Shown one piece after another: positions 25,268 to 34,331 of a stretch of 64,000 bases of DNA. Each line of letters starts with the position of its first letter. Position 1 is the stretch's first letter. The position numbers and the translations under genes were made by a program. The notes beneath the pieces are model-generated. The model ran no database searches, had not been told where the DNA came from, and worked only from the letters and a program-made list of their open reading frames with translations. The DNA lies in NCBI GenBank assembly GCA_026125895.1, contig JAHCKG010000019.1:1-64000 (forward strand). The letters run 5' to 3'. This DNA comes from Pseudolabrys sp. (GTDB lineage: Bacteria > Pseudomonadota > Alphaproteobacteria > Rhizobiales > Xanthobacteraceae).

Positions 25268-27265
25268 TCAGAGGTTTTTGGCGCCCCGGCCGGACGATGC
25301 GCCAAACCCTTCGATCAGGGCCTCGGTGCCGTCCATGCGGGACAGCCGGTCTTTGACGTCGCGGAGCCGCAAATAATTCGCCTCATTGGCGTCCTGGCCT
25401 AAGGCCATTTCGGCGTCCTTGAGCTCCTTAAGTAGGGAATGCCACTGCCGATGCAAGGCAACAAGCTGTTGCCAGGTCACCAAAACATCGTCCGGCGCCG
25501 CGTCCGGCCGCACGCCCCACACCGAGGCCGTGGTCACGGCGGCAAAGACCCGCGCCAGCGTGTCGGCAAGGCCGCGACCGGCCAGTTCGGCGCGTAATGT
25601 GTCGGGTTCCAGACCCGCGCCGTGGTCCACGGAGTGGGCGGCGATATCGATCAGCGCCGCTTTGAGCTTCTCCGCCTCGGCGTGACGGAACTCAAGCGAG
25701 ACCAGCTCTTCCAGATGGTCGTGCAGCAGCCAGGGGTAATTGATCGCCGCCTGCAAAATCAGCGCCTCGCGCGTCGGCACGGCGGTGCGGTAGCCGCGAT
25801 GAACCGCGCTGCCCGCCATCTGCTGGCTGAGCACGACGTAAGGCGCCCCCGCCGCCGGCCCGCCACCGGGCCCGCGCTGGCCAACGATGCGCGGCTGCCA
25901 CTTGCCGCCGCGGCCGTTCTGGCCGCCGAATGAGCCGCCGAAGCCGCCGCGCTGGCCGCCGAAATTGCCGCGAGCAACAAACCCCGCCGGCTGTGCCGGC
26001 GCAAAGAAGGCGCGCAGACGTTCGTTGAAGTCCTGGCGGTAGTATTTGCGCACGCTCTCGTCGGCGATCTGCTGCGTCACCTCGTTGATGCGCGCTTCGA
26101 GCGCGGCACGCCGCTCCGGCGTGTCGAAGGAATGCCCTTCGGTTTCGCGCGCCCACAGCATCTGCGCCAGAGGCTTGGCAGCATTGATGACATCGCGGAT
26201 GGCGTCCGGCCCGGCCGAGCGCAGCAAATCGTCCGGGTCCTGGCCCTCCGGCAGCAGCGCGAAGGTCAAACTCTTGCCCGGCTTGAGCCGCGGCATCGCC
26301 AGATCGACGGCGCGATAGGCGGCGCGCACGCCGGCCTTGTCGCCGTCGAAGCAGAGGATCGGCTCGTCCGCCATCTTCCACAACAGCGTGATCTGGTCTT
26401 CGGTCAGCGCCGTGCCGAGCGGCGCCACCGCGCCGTTGAAGCCGGCCGTGACCATGGCGATGACGTCGACATAGCCTTCGACCACCACCACCGGCGCGCC
26501 GTCATGCGCGGCCTGGCGCGCGGCGGCGATGTTGTAGAGCGTGTGGCCCTTGTGGAAGAGCGGCGTCTCCGGCGAATTGAGATATTTCGCGGCGACGTCC
26601 TTCTCCAGCGCGCGGCCGCCGAAGGCGATGATGCGGCCGCGGATGTCGGTGATCGGAAACATCACGCGATCGCGGAAACGGTCGAACGGCACCGGGATGT
26701 CGTCGCCCGACACCAGCAGGCCGGCCTCGATCATGTCCTGCGTCGAGATGCCATGCGAGCCGAGATGCTCCTTCAGCGCGTAGCGATCGTTCGGCGAATA
26801 ACCGAGACGGAATTTGACCTGGGTCGCGGCATCCAGCCCGCGATCGGCGAGATAGCCGCGCGCCTTGGCCCCTAGCCGCGACGACAAGGTTGCCTCGAAG
26901 AACTTGGCCGCGATCTCCATGACCTCGTGCAGCGTCTTGCGGTGCGCGTCGCGGCGCTGGTCGTCCTCCGACACCTTGGGCAGCGGCATACCGGCCATCT
27001 GCGCCAGCTGCTCGACCGCCTCGGGGAAGGAGACACCCTCGGTCATCATGACGAAGTCGAAGATCGAGCCGTTCTTGCCGGAGGAGAAATCGAACCAGGC
27101 TTCCTTCTGGTCATTGACGAAGAAGGACGGGGTCTTCTCCTTGTTGAACGGCGACAGCCCTTTGTACTCGCGGCCGGAGCGGACAAGCTTCACCCGCCGC
27201 CCGACCACTTCCGACACCGGAAGGCGGGATTTCAGCTCTTCGAGGAACTGGGGCGTGAAGCGCAT
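25268..27265 (-). CDS. dnaG: DNA primase, with the zinc-binding motif replaced
   Basis: 665 residues. It makes RNA primers at the fork. The start MRFTPQFLEELKSRLPVSEVVGRR, the Toprim core (VVVVEGYVDVIAM, ILCFDGDKAGVRAA) and the RNA-polymerase domain (RDRVMFPITDIRGRIIAFGGR) are normal. The N-terminal CHC2 finger keeps its frame (GLSPFNKEKTPSFFV, WFDFSSGKNGSIFDFV) but all four zinc ligands are changed: Ser, Asn, Asp and Ser stand where C, H, C, C are usual. A Gly-rich linker (NFGGQRGGFGGSFGGQ) precedes the helicase-binding C terminus. I recall related Bradyrhizobium-group primases with the same change. Also has a normal length. Confidence 0.96.
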   Translation of the reverse strand: MRFTPQFLEELKSRLPVSEVVGRRVKLVRSGREYKGLSPFNKEKTPSFFVNDQKEAWFDFSSGKNGSIFDFVMMTEGVSFPEAVEQLAQMAGMPLPKVSEDDQRRDAHRKTLHEVMEIAAKFFEATLSSRLGAKARGYLADRGLDAATQVKFRLGYSPNDRYALKEHLGSHGISTQDMIEAGLLVSGDDIPVPFDRFRDRVMFPITDIRGRIIAFGGRALEKDVAAKYLNSPETPLFHKGHTLYNIAAARQAAHDGAPVVVVEGYVDVIAMVTAGFNGAVAPLGTALTEDQITLLWKMADEPILCFDGDKAGVRAAYRAVDLAMPRLKPGKSLTFALLPEGQDPDDLLRSAGPDAIRDVINAAKPLAQMLWARETEGHSFDTPERRAALEARINEVTQQIADESVRKYYRQDFNERLRAFFAPAQPAGFVARGNFGGQRGGFGGSFGGQNGRGGKWQPRIVGQRGPGGGPAAGAPYVVLSQQMAGSAVHRGYRTAVPTREALILQAAINYPWLLHDHLEELVSLEFRHAEAEKLKAALIDIAAHSVDHGAGLEPDTLRAELAGRGLADTLARVFAAVTTASVWGVRPDAAPDDVLVTWQQLVALHRQWHSLLKELKDAEMALGQDANEANYLRLRDVKDRLSRMDGTEALIEGFGASSGRGAKNL

Positions 27266-27411
27266 AGGGGTCTTAAAGCACCGAATCGATAGTCAGCGCC
27301 GATTTTTCGTATCTACCCGCCAAATATGGCCGGCGAGAGGGACGAATTTTCCCCGCTAGTCACAGGGCGTCGCCCCGTCAGGCGGATGCCCACGAGCCAT
27401 GCAGAAGAAAG

Positions 27412-27445
27412 TGCCGGATCCCCGCTTTCGCGGGAATGACCGGAG
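27412..27445. repeat. palindromic repeat, CCCGC-TTTC-GCGGG family
   Basis: GGATCCCCGCTTTCGCGGGAATGACCGGA, the same family as 9247-9320 and 37929-37960. It lies upstream of dnaG between same-strand genes. Confidence 0.8.
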
Positions 27446-27467
27446 AGTGTGGCCGCCTTGGCCCCCC

Positions 27468-27869
27468 TCACCGCGTCCCGGGGAAATACTCGGTGTGGCT
27501 GTCGCCGCCGCGGCCGTAATACACGACGCGCTGGCCGGCGATGTGGACGTGATAGCCGACGCAGCCGGCGTCCATGACCTGCTCGCAGAAGGCCTTGTAA
27601 TCGATCTCGCCCTTCTGGATCGCTTTCACCGCGGCTTCAACGGAGGCAGCCGCGAATGCCGCCGCCGGTACGCGGCCGATATCGTCAGTGGGAATGACGC
27701 GAGATTCGCCACCCGGCAGGAAGTAGGTTTTTTCCGACCGCACGAGATCGGCGTGATAGCGCTCGACGCCGGCGCTCATCAGTTTGCCGACGACTTCCGG
27801 AAACGTCATGCGGCTTTCATCGGAGGCGGCGGTGCAATCCTCGACGATACAGCCAAATTGCGCATTCAT
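27468..27869 (-). CDS. DUF1398 family protein (YbcV-like)
   Basis: 133 residues: SRMTFPEVVGKLMSAGVERYHADLVR, SEKTYFLPGGES, AIQKGEIDYKAFCEQVMDAGCVGYHVHIAG and VVYYGRGGDSHTEYFPG. These match DUF1398, whose E. coli member is YbcV. No activity is known; the fold is probably a small dimeric alpha-beta domain. It starts 30 bases after the stop of the MarR gene on the same strand, suggesting a shared transcript and possible autoregulated control. Confidence 0.8.
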   Translation of the reverse strand: MNAQFGCIVEDCTAASDESRMTFPEVVGKLMSAGVERYHADLVRSEKTYFLPGGESRVIPTDDIGRVPAAAFAAASVEAAVKAIQKGEIDYKAFCEQVMDAGCVGYHVHIAGQRVVYYGRGGDSHTEYFPGTR

Positions 27870-27899
27870 GGGTGTACTCCTGCCGTTGACATTCGACGT

Positions 27900-28355
27900 T
27901 CAATCGACGGGCACGCTGCGAATATCGCGCCGCGCGATGATGCCGCGCATCAAGGTCTCGATGGCCTTGCGCTCGGCCGCCTTGAGATGGCCGAAGAATT
28001 CCCGCTCGTTCTGGTCGGCGAGCGCTGCCAGCCGGGGCACCAGCGCGCGGCCGGCCGGCGTCAGCGACAATTTCTGATAGCGGCGGTCTTCGGTATCGAA
28101 GCTTTGCGCGATCAGCTTCTTCGCCATCATGCGGTCGGCGAGCTTGGAAATGGCGCCGCGCGTCATGCCGGTGAGATCGGCAAGCTCGCTCGGCGCCGCG
28201 CCGCGCTTGTCGAACAACAGCCGCAGGATGACCCATTCGGCGACCGAGACGCCGAGCGCCTCGACCTTGCCGGCGAAGGCGCCGGACACCTGGTTCGATA
28301 CGGCGCGCAGCCAGTAGCCGAGATGGGATTCGAGCGACGCGACGGCGCGAGTCAT
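27900..28355 (-). CDS. MarR family transcriptional regulator
   Basis: 151 residues, winged helix: LGVSVAEWVILRLLFDKRGA, ELADLTGMTRGAISKLADRMMAKKL, DTEDRRYQKLSLTPAGRAL, with helical dimer ends. ATG 28355 has GGAT six bases upstream; the earlier ATG 28385 lies inside the perfect palindrome at 28379-28390, which is better read as the operator. Likely controls itself and the downstream DUF1398 gene, responding to a phenolic or similar ligand as in other MarR proteins; the ligand is unknown. Confidence 0.85.
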   Translation of the reverse strand: MTRAVASLESHLGYWLRAVSNQVSGAFAGKVEALGVSVAEWVILRLLFDKRGAAPSELADLTGMTRGAISKLADRMMAKKLIAQSFDTEDRRYQKLSLTPAGRALVPRLAALADQNEREFFGHLKAAERKAIETLMRGIIARRDIRSVPVD

Positions 28356-28378
28356 GAGGGATCCAGGCACAGCAATGA

Positions 28379-28390
28379 TTTCCATGGAAA
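28379..28390. promoter_or_regulatory. candidate MarR operator
   Basis: TTTCCATGGAAA is a perfect 12-bp palindrome 24 bases before the chosen MarR start. A half-site AGTTTCC recurs at 28403-28409. Confidence 0.5.
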
Positions 28391-28434
28391 CTACATCGCG
28401 ACAGTTTCCGCGTCAACTACTTTGATGGCGGTTG

Positions 28435-31020
28435 TCAGCGCCGCCGCGCGGCGTGGCGATGGCGCCTCCCCGGCTTCATCGCCAGGCGCTTGAGGCCTTC
28501 CGCCGCCACCAGATAGCCGGCGACCAGCGCCGCGATGGCGAACCACAGCGCGCCCGGCAGCGGCACGAAGCCGAACGGCGCGCCGAGCGGCGTCAGCACC
28601 AAGGCGAAGGAGACGCCGAGCGCGGCGAGCGAGGTCAGCGTCAGCGCCGCGCGCGGCCTTGCCCACCACAGCGGCAGCGCAGTGCGGATGGCGAAGATCA
28701 CCAAAATCTGCGTCATCATCGACTCGATGAACCAGGCGGTACGGAACGTCTCGGCGCCGGCGTGAAAGCCTTGAAGCAGCAGTACGAAGATGGCGAGATC
28801 GAACAGCGACGACAGCGGCCCCATGATCAGCGTGAAGCGCATGAGCTCCGACATTTCCCAGCCATGGGGCTTGCGGATATCGCGCGGCTCTGCGCTGTCG
28901 AACGGAATGCCGACTTCGGAGAGATCGTAGAGCAGATTGTTGAGCAGCACCTGGATCGGCGTCAGCGGCAGGAACGGAATGAACAGCGAGGCCACCGCCA
29001 TCGACAGCATGTTGCCGACATTCGACGACGTGCCCATGCGCAGATATTTCATGATGTTGCTGTAGGTGCGCCGGCCCTCCTCGACGCCGTCGGCGACGAC
29101 GCCGAGATCGGGATCGAGCAGAATGAGATCGGCGGCAGCACGCGCCACGTCGGCCGCGCTGTCCACGGCAAGTCCGGCATCGGCGGCATGAATCGCCGGC
29201 GCGTCGTTGATGCCGTCGCCGATGAAGCCGACGCTGTGACCGCGGGCCTGCAGCGCGCGGATGATGCGCGTTTTCTGGTCGGGCGAGACGCGGGCGAACA
29301 GATCGGTGTGCAACACCTTGGCGGCGAGCGCGGCATCGCTGAGCTCGGCGATCTGCGCGCCGGTCAGCGAACCGCGGAGCGGAATACCGAGCGACTGCAT
29401 CAGATGCCGCACCGTGGCCTCGGCATCGCCGGAGACGATCTTGACGCGGATGCCCTGCTTCTCGAGCCGCGCGATCGCCGCCGCGGCCGAGGTTTTCGGC
29501 GGATCGTCGAACACACAAAGCCCGGCGAACACGAGATCTTTCTCGTCGGCGGCGGTGATTTTCTCACTGGCGAAGCTGCGCCAGGCAACGCCGAGACAGC
29601 GGCGGCCCTGCGCGATCTGCGCATCGTGCAGCTTGAGCAGCGCTTCGCGCCCCGCGTCGTCCAGCGGCTCAACGCTGCCATCGGACGCCTCGCGCGCGCC
29701 CGACGCCTCGATGATCGCTTCCGGCGCGCCCTTGATGACGAGAAGGCGCACGCCGTCGCGTTCGACGAGCACCGAAACGCGGCGGCGCTCGAAATCGAAC
29801 GGGATATCGGCGATGCGGCGCCAGCCGTCGAGCGCAACGCCTGTCGCCGCGGCGATGATGGCGTCGTCGAGCGGGGTGCGGATGCCGGTCTCGAAATGGC
29901 TGTTGAGCGCAGCGAGTTCGAGCACGCGCGCGCATGGCGTGCCGTCGCTGCCGAACCGGGCAACGAGCGACATGCGCGCTTCGGTCAGCGTGCCGGTCTT
30001 GTCGGTACACAGCACGTCCATGGTGCCGAGGTCGTGGATCGCGGCGAGCCGCTTCACCACCACCTTGCGCTTCGCCATACGCTGCGCGCCGCGCGACAAG
30101 GTCACGGTCATGATCATCGGCAGGAGTTCGGGCGTCAGGCCGACGGCGAGCGCGGCCGCGAACAGGAACGAGTCGAGCACGGCGCGGCCGAAGGCGAGAT
30201 GCGCCAGCAGCACGAACAGAACGAGGAAGCCGGTGATGCGCACGATCAGCACGCCGAAGGCGTGCAGGCCGCGCTCGAACGCGGTCGGCGGCGGCTCGGT
30301 CTCGAGCGCCGCGGCGATGGCGCCGAAGCGCGTCTGCGCGCCGGTCGCGGTCACCAGCATCGTCGCTTCGCCGCTGACCAAAGCAGTGCCGGAGAACAGC
30401 GCGCTGAACGCGTCGGCCGGCGTGTCGGCGGCGCAGATGCCGGCGCGCTTCGCCACCGGATAAGGCTCGCCGGTCAGCAACGACTCGTTGGCATGCGCAT
30501 CGCGCGCCTCGAGCACGATGCCGTCGGCCGGCACCAGATTGCCGGCTTCGAGCTGAACGATGTCGCCGGGCACGATCTCTTCGACCGCCAGCAGCGCAAT
30601 GCCGCCGTCGCGGCGCACGGCGACGTGCACGGCGACCGAGCGCTTGAGCGCCTCGACGGCATTCTCCGCGCGCTCCTGCTGCACGATCTCCAGCGTGATC
30701 GAGACGACGAGGATGACGTTGATGATGGCGAAGCTCGCCCAGTCGCCGGTGAGACCGGAGATCGCCGCGGCAACAATGAGAATCGCGACCAGCGGATCGG
30801 CGAAGCGGCGCGCGATGCGGACGATCAGGCGACGGCGATGGCTGTCGCCGATGACGTTGCGGCCGCAGGCGGCGCGGCGGCGCGCGGCTTCATCCTGCGT
30901 CAGCCCGGCCGGCGTGGCCTCGAGCCGCGCCAGCACCTGCGCCGCCGGCAGCGACCAGAAGCGTTCGGGCAAAGGTGACAGCGACGGCGATGACAATGGC
31001 TCTGGCACGGGTTCTGGCAC
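28435..31020 (-). CDS. mgtA: magnesium-translocating P-type ATPase (P3B), MgtA-like
   Basis: 861 residues, GTG start. P-ATPase signatures: actuator ANESLLTGEPYPVAKR (TGE), phosphorylation site LCTDKTGTLTEARM, hinge FIGDGINDAPAIHAADAGL. Membrane motif LAVGLTPELLPMIMTVTLSRG and the C-terminal LLYDLSEVGIPFD identify the MgtA/MgtB subgroup, which imports Mg2+ at low external concentration. Ten hydrophobic segments are expected. No Mg2+-sensing leader is evident in the 146 bases upstream. There is no mgtC nearby. Confidence 0.9.
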   Translation of the reverse strand: MPEPVPEPLSSPSLSPLPERFWSLPAAQVLARLEATPAGLTQDEAARRRAACGRNVIGDSHRRRLIVRIARRFADPLVAILIVAAAISGLTGDWASFAIINVILVVSITLEIVQQERAENAVEALKRSVAVHVAVRRDGGIALLAVEEIVPGDIVQLEAGNLVPADGIVLEARDAHANESLLTGEPYPVAKRAGICAADTPADAFSALFSGTALVSGEATMLVTATGAQTRFGAIAAALETEPPPTAFERGLHAFGVLIVRITGFLVLFVLLAHLAFGRAVLDSFLFAAALAVGLTPELLPMIMTVTLSRGAQRMAKRKVVVKRLAAIHDLGTMDVLCTDKTGTLTEARMSLVARFGSDGTPCARVLELAALNSHFETGIRTPLDDAIIAAATGVALDGWRRIADIPFDFERRRVSVLVERDGVRLLVIKGAPEAIIEASGAREASDGSVEPLDDAGREALLKLHDAQIAQGRRCLGVAWRSFASEKITAADEKDLVFAGLCVFDDPPKTSAAAAIARLEKQGIRVKIVSGDAEATVRHLMQSLGIPLRGSLTGAQIAELSDAALAAKVLHTDLFARVSPDQKTRIIRALQARGHSVGFIGDGINDAPAIHAADAGLAVDSAADVARAAADLILLDPDLGVVADGVEEGRRTYSNIMKYLRMGTSSNVGNMLSMAVASLFIPFLPLTPIQVLLNNLLYDLSEVGIPFDSAEPRDIRKPHGWEMSELMRFTLIMGPLSSLFDLAIFVLLLQGFHAGAETFRTAWFIESMMTQILVIFAIRTALPLWWARPRAALTLTSLAALGVSFALVLTPLGAPFGFVPLPGALWFAIAALVAGYLVAAEGLKRLAMKPGRRHRHAARRR

Positions 31021-31166
31021 GCGGCGCCTCGGCGAAGGGCTGAACGCCGGGCATCATCGCGCCGCCGGCGGCCGGAACCTTTGACCGGGGTCAACTCACG
31101 GGCCGTGGCCCGATTTCGCGCGGTTCCAACCCTTGCGCTCGCGCCGGGGCGCGCGATATCGAGGCC

Positions 31167-31322
31167 ATGAGCATGCCCCTCTGGATCGCGACAGGAATTG
31201 CGCTCGGCACCGGGCTCGGCGCCATGATGGACAATGGCGCTCTCGGCATTGCCGTCGGCGCGGCGCTCGGCGGCGCCATCGGCGCGTGGAGCCGGCGCCA
31301 GGGCCCGGACGACGCGCCCTGA
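31167..31322 (+). CDS. 51-aa glycine-zipper membrane miniprotein
   Basis: Starts MSMPLWIATGIALGTGLGAM, continues MDNGALGIAVGAALGGAIGA and ends WSRRQGPDDAP. The two G-x3-G rich helices form a hairpin typical of glycine-zipper proteins, separated by a short polar turn. GAGG stands before the ATG. Small proteins of this type occur in many Rhizobiales but their role is unknown to me. It lies between mgtA and the YqeY gene, on the opposite strand to both. Confidence 0.6.
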   Translation: MSMPLWIATGIALGTGLGAMMDNGALGIAVGAALGGAIGAWSRRQGPDDAP

Positions 31323-31331
31323 GGCGACGGC

Positions 31332-31784
31332 TCAGCCGTTCAGCTTGGCCTTCACCATGCCGCTCGCCTTGCCGAAATCCATCTGCCCGGCATATTTGCC
31401 GCGCAGAATGCCGATGACCTTGCCCATGTCCTTCATGCCGGCGGCGCCGGTCTCGGCGATGGCGGCGTCGATCGCGGCGGCGACTTCGGCGTCCGACATC
31501 TGCTTCGGCAGGTAGGCCGAGATGACGGCGATCTCTTCCTCTTCCTGCTTCACCAGATCGGGACGCGCACCCTTCTTGTACATCTCGACCGATTCCTGGC
31601 GCTGCTTGATCATCTTCTGCAGGATCGACAGCACGGCCGCGTCGTCGAGCGGCTTGCCGGTGGTGCGCGCCTCGATGTCGGCGTTCTTCAAGGTCGAATT
31701 GACCATGCGCAAGGTCGAGACCGTGCGCTCGTTCTTGGCCTTCATCGCCTCGGTCAGCGCCTTGTTGATGTCGTCGCGGATCAT
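31332..31784 (-). CDS. GatB/YqeY domain protein
   Basis: 150 residues, all helical: MIRDDINKALTEAMKAKNERTVSTLRM, VLSILQKMIKQRQESVEMYKKG, EEIAVISAYLPKQMSDAEV and the tail domain GMKDMGKVIGILRGKYAGQMDFGKASGMVKAKL. This is YqeY, related to the tail of GatB that binds tRNA in the amidotransferase; the free-standing protein has no firm function. In many Rhizobiales it sits next to carA, dnaG and rpoD, as here. Confidence 0.92.
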   Translation of the reverse strand: MIRDDINKALTEAMKAKNERTVSTLRMVNSTLKNADIEARTTGKPLDDAAVLSILQKMIKQRQESVEMYKKGARPDLVKQEEEEIAVISAYLPKQMSDAEVAAAIDAAIAETGAAGMKDMGKVIGILRGKYAGQMDFGKASGMVKAKLNG

Positions 31785-31801
31785 GGTCTATTCCTTCTGA
31801 A

Positions 31802-32926
31802 TCACTTGACCGGCTGATGGCCCTGGTTTTCGCCGAAAGCTTCCTCGCGGTAGAGGCCGAGCGCCTGCATGACCGGCAAATCGTTAAAGCAGAACAAACA
31901 GGCGTCCTCGCTCGCCGAGGAATTGCCGTGCTCGTGGAAGGCCCAGGACGGCACGCAGAAGATGTCGCGCTTTTTCCAGTCGAGGCGCTTGCCGCCGATG
32001 ATGGAATAGCCCTCGCCCTTGGCGCATTGATAGATCGACGAACCGGTGTGGCGGTGCGCGCGGGTTTTCTCGCCGGCGCGCAGCATCTGCATGGAGGCGC
32101 CGATGGTCTGCATCACCGGGCCGCCGGTCAGCGGATTGACGTAGTTCATCAGCACGCCGTCATAAGGCGAGCCGTCGGTCGCTTTGGCGAACTTCGTCAG
32201 CGACTCGTAAGTCGGCTCCCATTCGTATTTGAGGAGCGGCGAATAGGGCTTCTGCCAGTCCTGCAACGCCGGCTGTAGTCCCGGCGCGCCCCAGGTCATG
32301 GTCGCGTCGTCGACCGCGTATGTCACCGGCTGCTTGAGGTCGGGATGCACCTTATAGAAATTGGCTTCGAGCGCATTGACCAGCGGAATGTCGAGGCCGT
32401 CCTGCCAAATGCAGTCGGTGCCGGAGGCTTCGACGCCATGCTCGTGCCATGAGCCGTTCGGCGTCAGCACGAAGTCGTTTTCGCCGAGCGTCATCTTGTG
32501 GCCGTCGACCACGGTGTAGGCGCCCTTGCCTTCCATGATGAAACGCAGAGCCGAAGCCGAATGCTGGTGCGCCGAGGCCGTCTCGCCGGCCTTCATCACC
32601 TGCAGGCCGGAATAGAGCCAGCCGACGGCGGCGGCCTGCTCGCGCCGGCCCGGATTGTTGAGATAGATGACGCGGCGGCCGGCCTTCTCCGGCGCCACCA
32701 GCTCGATCGAGCGCAGCACAGGCTCGCGCAGGTCCTGGTAGCGCCAAAGCACCGGCACGGACTCCGATTTCGGCTCCCAGGGCTCGATCTTGTTGGCCAC
32801 GGTCCACAGCGCCGCCGCCTCGAACTTCTCGAGGTCGCCGTAATAGGCGGTGAGTTCAGCCGTATCCTCGACATTGGCGCGGCCGGCGACGTTTTCCCGG
32901 TACTGGTCGTGTCTGGCCGCGGTCAT
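31802..32926 (-). CDS. gentisate 1,2-dioxygenase (bicupin)
   Basis: 374 residues, two cupin domains. The N-terminal metal site is HQHSASALRFIMEGKGAYTVVDG with NGSWHEHG; the C-terminal cupin has AHRHTGSSIYQCAKGEGY and WAFHEHGN. Length and layout fit gentisate 1,2-dioxygenase, an Fe(II) enzyme that opens 2,5-dihydroxybenzoate to maleylpyruvate. No maleylpyruvate isomerase or fumarylpyruvate hydrolase is adjacent, so the pathway is not complete here; a related substrate such as 1-hydroxy-2-naphthoate or salicylate is possible. GGGAG precedes ATG 32926. Confidence 0.85.
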   Translation of the reverse strand: MTAARHDQYRENVAGRANVEDTAELTAYYGDLEKFEAAALWTVANKIEPWEPKSESVPVLWRYQDLREPVLRSIELVAPEKAGRRVIYLNNPGRREQAAAVGWLYSGLQVMKAGETASAHQHSASALRFIMEGKGAYTVVDGHKMTLGENDFVLTPNGSWHEHGVEASGTDCIWQDGLDIPLVNALEANFYKVHPDLKQPVTYAVDDATMTWGAPGLQPALQDWQKPYSPLLKYEWEPTYESLTKFAKATDGSPYDGVLMNYVNPLTGGPVMQTIGASMQMLRAGEKTRAHRHTGSSIYQCAKGEGYSIIGGKRLDWKKRDIFCVPSWAFHEHGNSSASEDACLFCFNDLPVMQALGLYREEAFGENQGHQPVK

Positions 32927-33006
32927 GGCTGATCTCCCTTCAAATGCGCGGGGACGGCGGCGCCGCCCCCTTGCCTCGCCCGCCATAATACGCAACTAAG
33001 AGGCTT

Positions 33007-34221
33007 ATGACACAGGACAAAGCCGCCCCAAGCGGAGCAAATTCTTCAAGTATTTGGGCAGAGCCCAAGGCCACCGCGCTCATCGTGCTCGCCGATGGAA
33101 CCGTGCTCGAAGGCTTCGGCATCGGCGCCGAAGGCCACGCCGTCGGCGAGGTCTGCTTCAACACCGCCATGACGGGTTACGAGGAAATCCTCACCGACCC
33201 GTCCTATGCCGGGCAGATCGTCACCTTCACCTTCCCCCATGTCGGCAATGTCGGCACCAACGAGGAAGACATCGAGTCGCTGAACATGGCAGCCCGCCCG
33301 GGCGCCTGCGGCGTCATCCTGCGCACCGACATCACGCAAGCCTCGAACTACCGCGCCACCCGCCCGCTCAACGACTGGCTCAAGGCGCGCGGCATCATCG
33401 GCCTGTCCGGCATCGACACCCGCGCGCTGACCGCGCTGATCCGCGAGAAGGGCATGCCGAACGCCGTGATCGCGCATTCGCCGTCCGGCAAGTTCGACCT
33501 CGAGGCGCTGAAGAAGGAAGCGCGCGAGTGGCCGGGCCTGGTCGGCATGGACCTGGTGCCGATGGTGACGTCGGCGCAGCGCTTCACCTGGGACGAGACC
33601 GAGTGGGTCTGGGGCAAGGGCTACGGCCGCCAGGACAAGCCGGAATTCCACGTCGTCGCGGTTGACTACGGCATCAAGCGCAACATCCTGCGCCTGCTCG
33701 CCAGCGCCGGCTGCAAGGTCACCGTGGTGCCGGCGACCACGAGCTATGACGACATCATGGCGCTCAAGCCCGACGGCGTGTTCCTGTCGAACGGCCCCGG
33801 CGATCCGGCCGAGACCGGCAAATACGCGGTGCCGGTCATTCAGCAGGTGGTGAACTCCGGCACGCCGACTTTCGGCATTTGTCTGGGCCACCAGATGCTC
33901 GGCCTCGCGCTCGGCGGCCGCACCGAGAAGATGCACCAGGGCCACCACGGCGCCAATCATCCGGTGAAGGACATCACGACCGGCAAGGTCGAGATCACCT
34001 CGATGAACCACGGCTTCGCGCTCGACAAGAACTCGCTGCCGGCGAGCGTCGAGCAGACGCACTTCTCGCTCTTTGACGGCTCCAATGCCGGCATCGCGCT
34101 CAAGGACAGACCGGTGTTCTCGGTGCAGTACCACCCCGAGGCCTCGCCCGGCCCGCGCGACAGCCATTATCTCTTCCAGCGCTTCGTCGGCCTGATGCGC
34201 GAGAAGAAGGCGAAGGTTTAG
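33007..34221 (+). CDS. carA: carbamoyl-phosphate synthase small (glutaminase) subunit
   Basis: 404 residues. The N-terminal CPSase_sm domain starts ALIVLADGTVLEGFGIGAEG with VCFNTAMTGYEEILTDPSYA; the class I amidotransferase domain holds VAVDYGIKRNILRLL, GVFLSNGPGDPAE, the nucleophile FGICLGHQMLG and the His/Glu pair in VQYHPEASPGPRDS. It supplies ammonia from glutamine to CarB for arginine and pyrimidine synthesis. AAGAGG precedes the ATG. carB is 12 kb away, the split arrangement of this group. Confidence 0.97.
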   Translation: MTQDKAAPSGANSSSIWAEPKATALIVLADGTVLEGFGIGAEGHAVGEVCFNTAMTGYEEILTDPSYAGQIVTFTFPHVGNVGTNEEDIESLNMAARPGACGVILRTDITQASNYRATRPLNDWLKARGIIGLSGIDTRALTALIREKGMPNAVIAHSPSGKFDLEALKKEAREWPGLVGMDLVPMVTSAQRFTWDETEWVWGKGYGRQDKPEFHVVAVDYGIKRNILRLLASAGCKVTVVPATTSYDDIMALKPDGVFLSNGPGDPAETGKYAVPVIQQVVNSGTPTFGICLGHQMLGLALGGRTEKMHQGHHGANHPVKDITTGKVEITSMNHGFALDKNSLPASVEQTHFSLFDGSNAGIALKDRPVFSVQYHPEASPGPRDSHYLFQRFVGLMREKKAKV

Positions 34222-34225
34222 TTCT

Positions 34226-34325
34226 TCGTCATTCCGGGGCGCGCGTAGCGCGAGCCCGGAATCCATAACCCCGGCTGTGGCGTATGGATTCCGGGCCCGC
34301 CGCTTTCGCGGCGTCCCGGAATGAC
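34226..34325. repeat. palindromic repeat, CATTCCGGG family
   Basis: TCATTCCGGGGCGCGCGTAG at one end and CGTCCCGGAATGAC at the other are inverted; the middle has GGAATCCATAACCCCGGC and GTATGGATTCCGGGCC. Forms a long hairpin between carA and the HAD gene. Confidence 0.8.
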
Positions 34326-34331
34326 AGCCCA

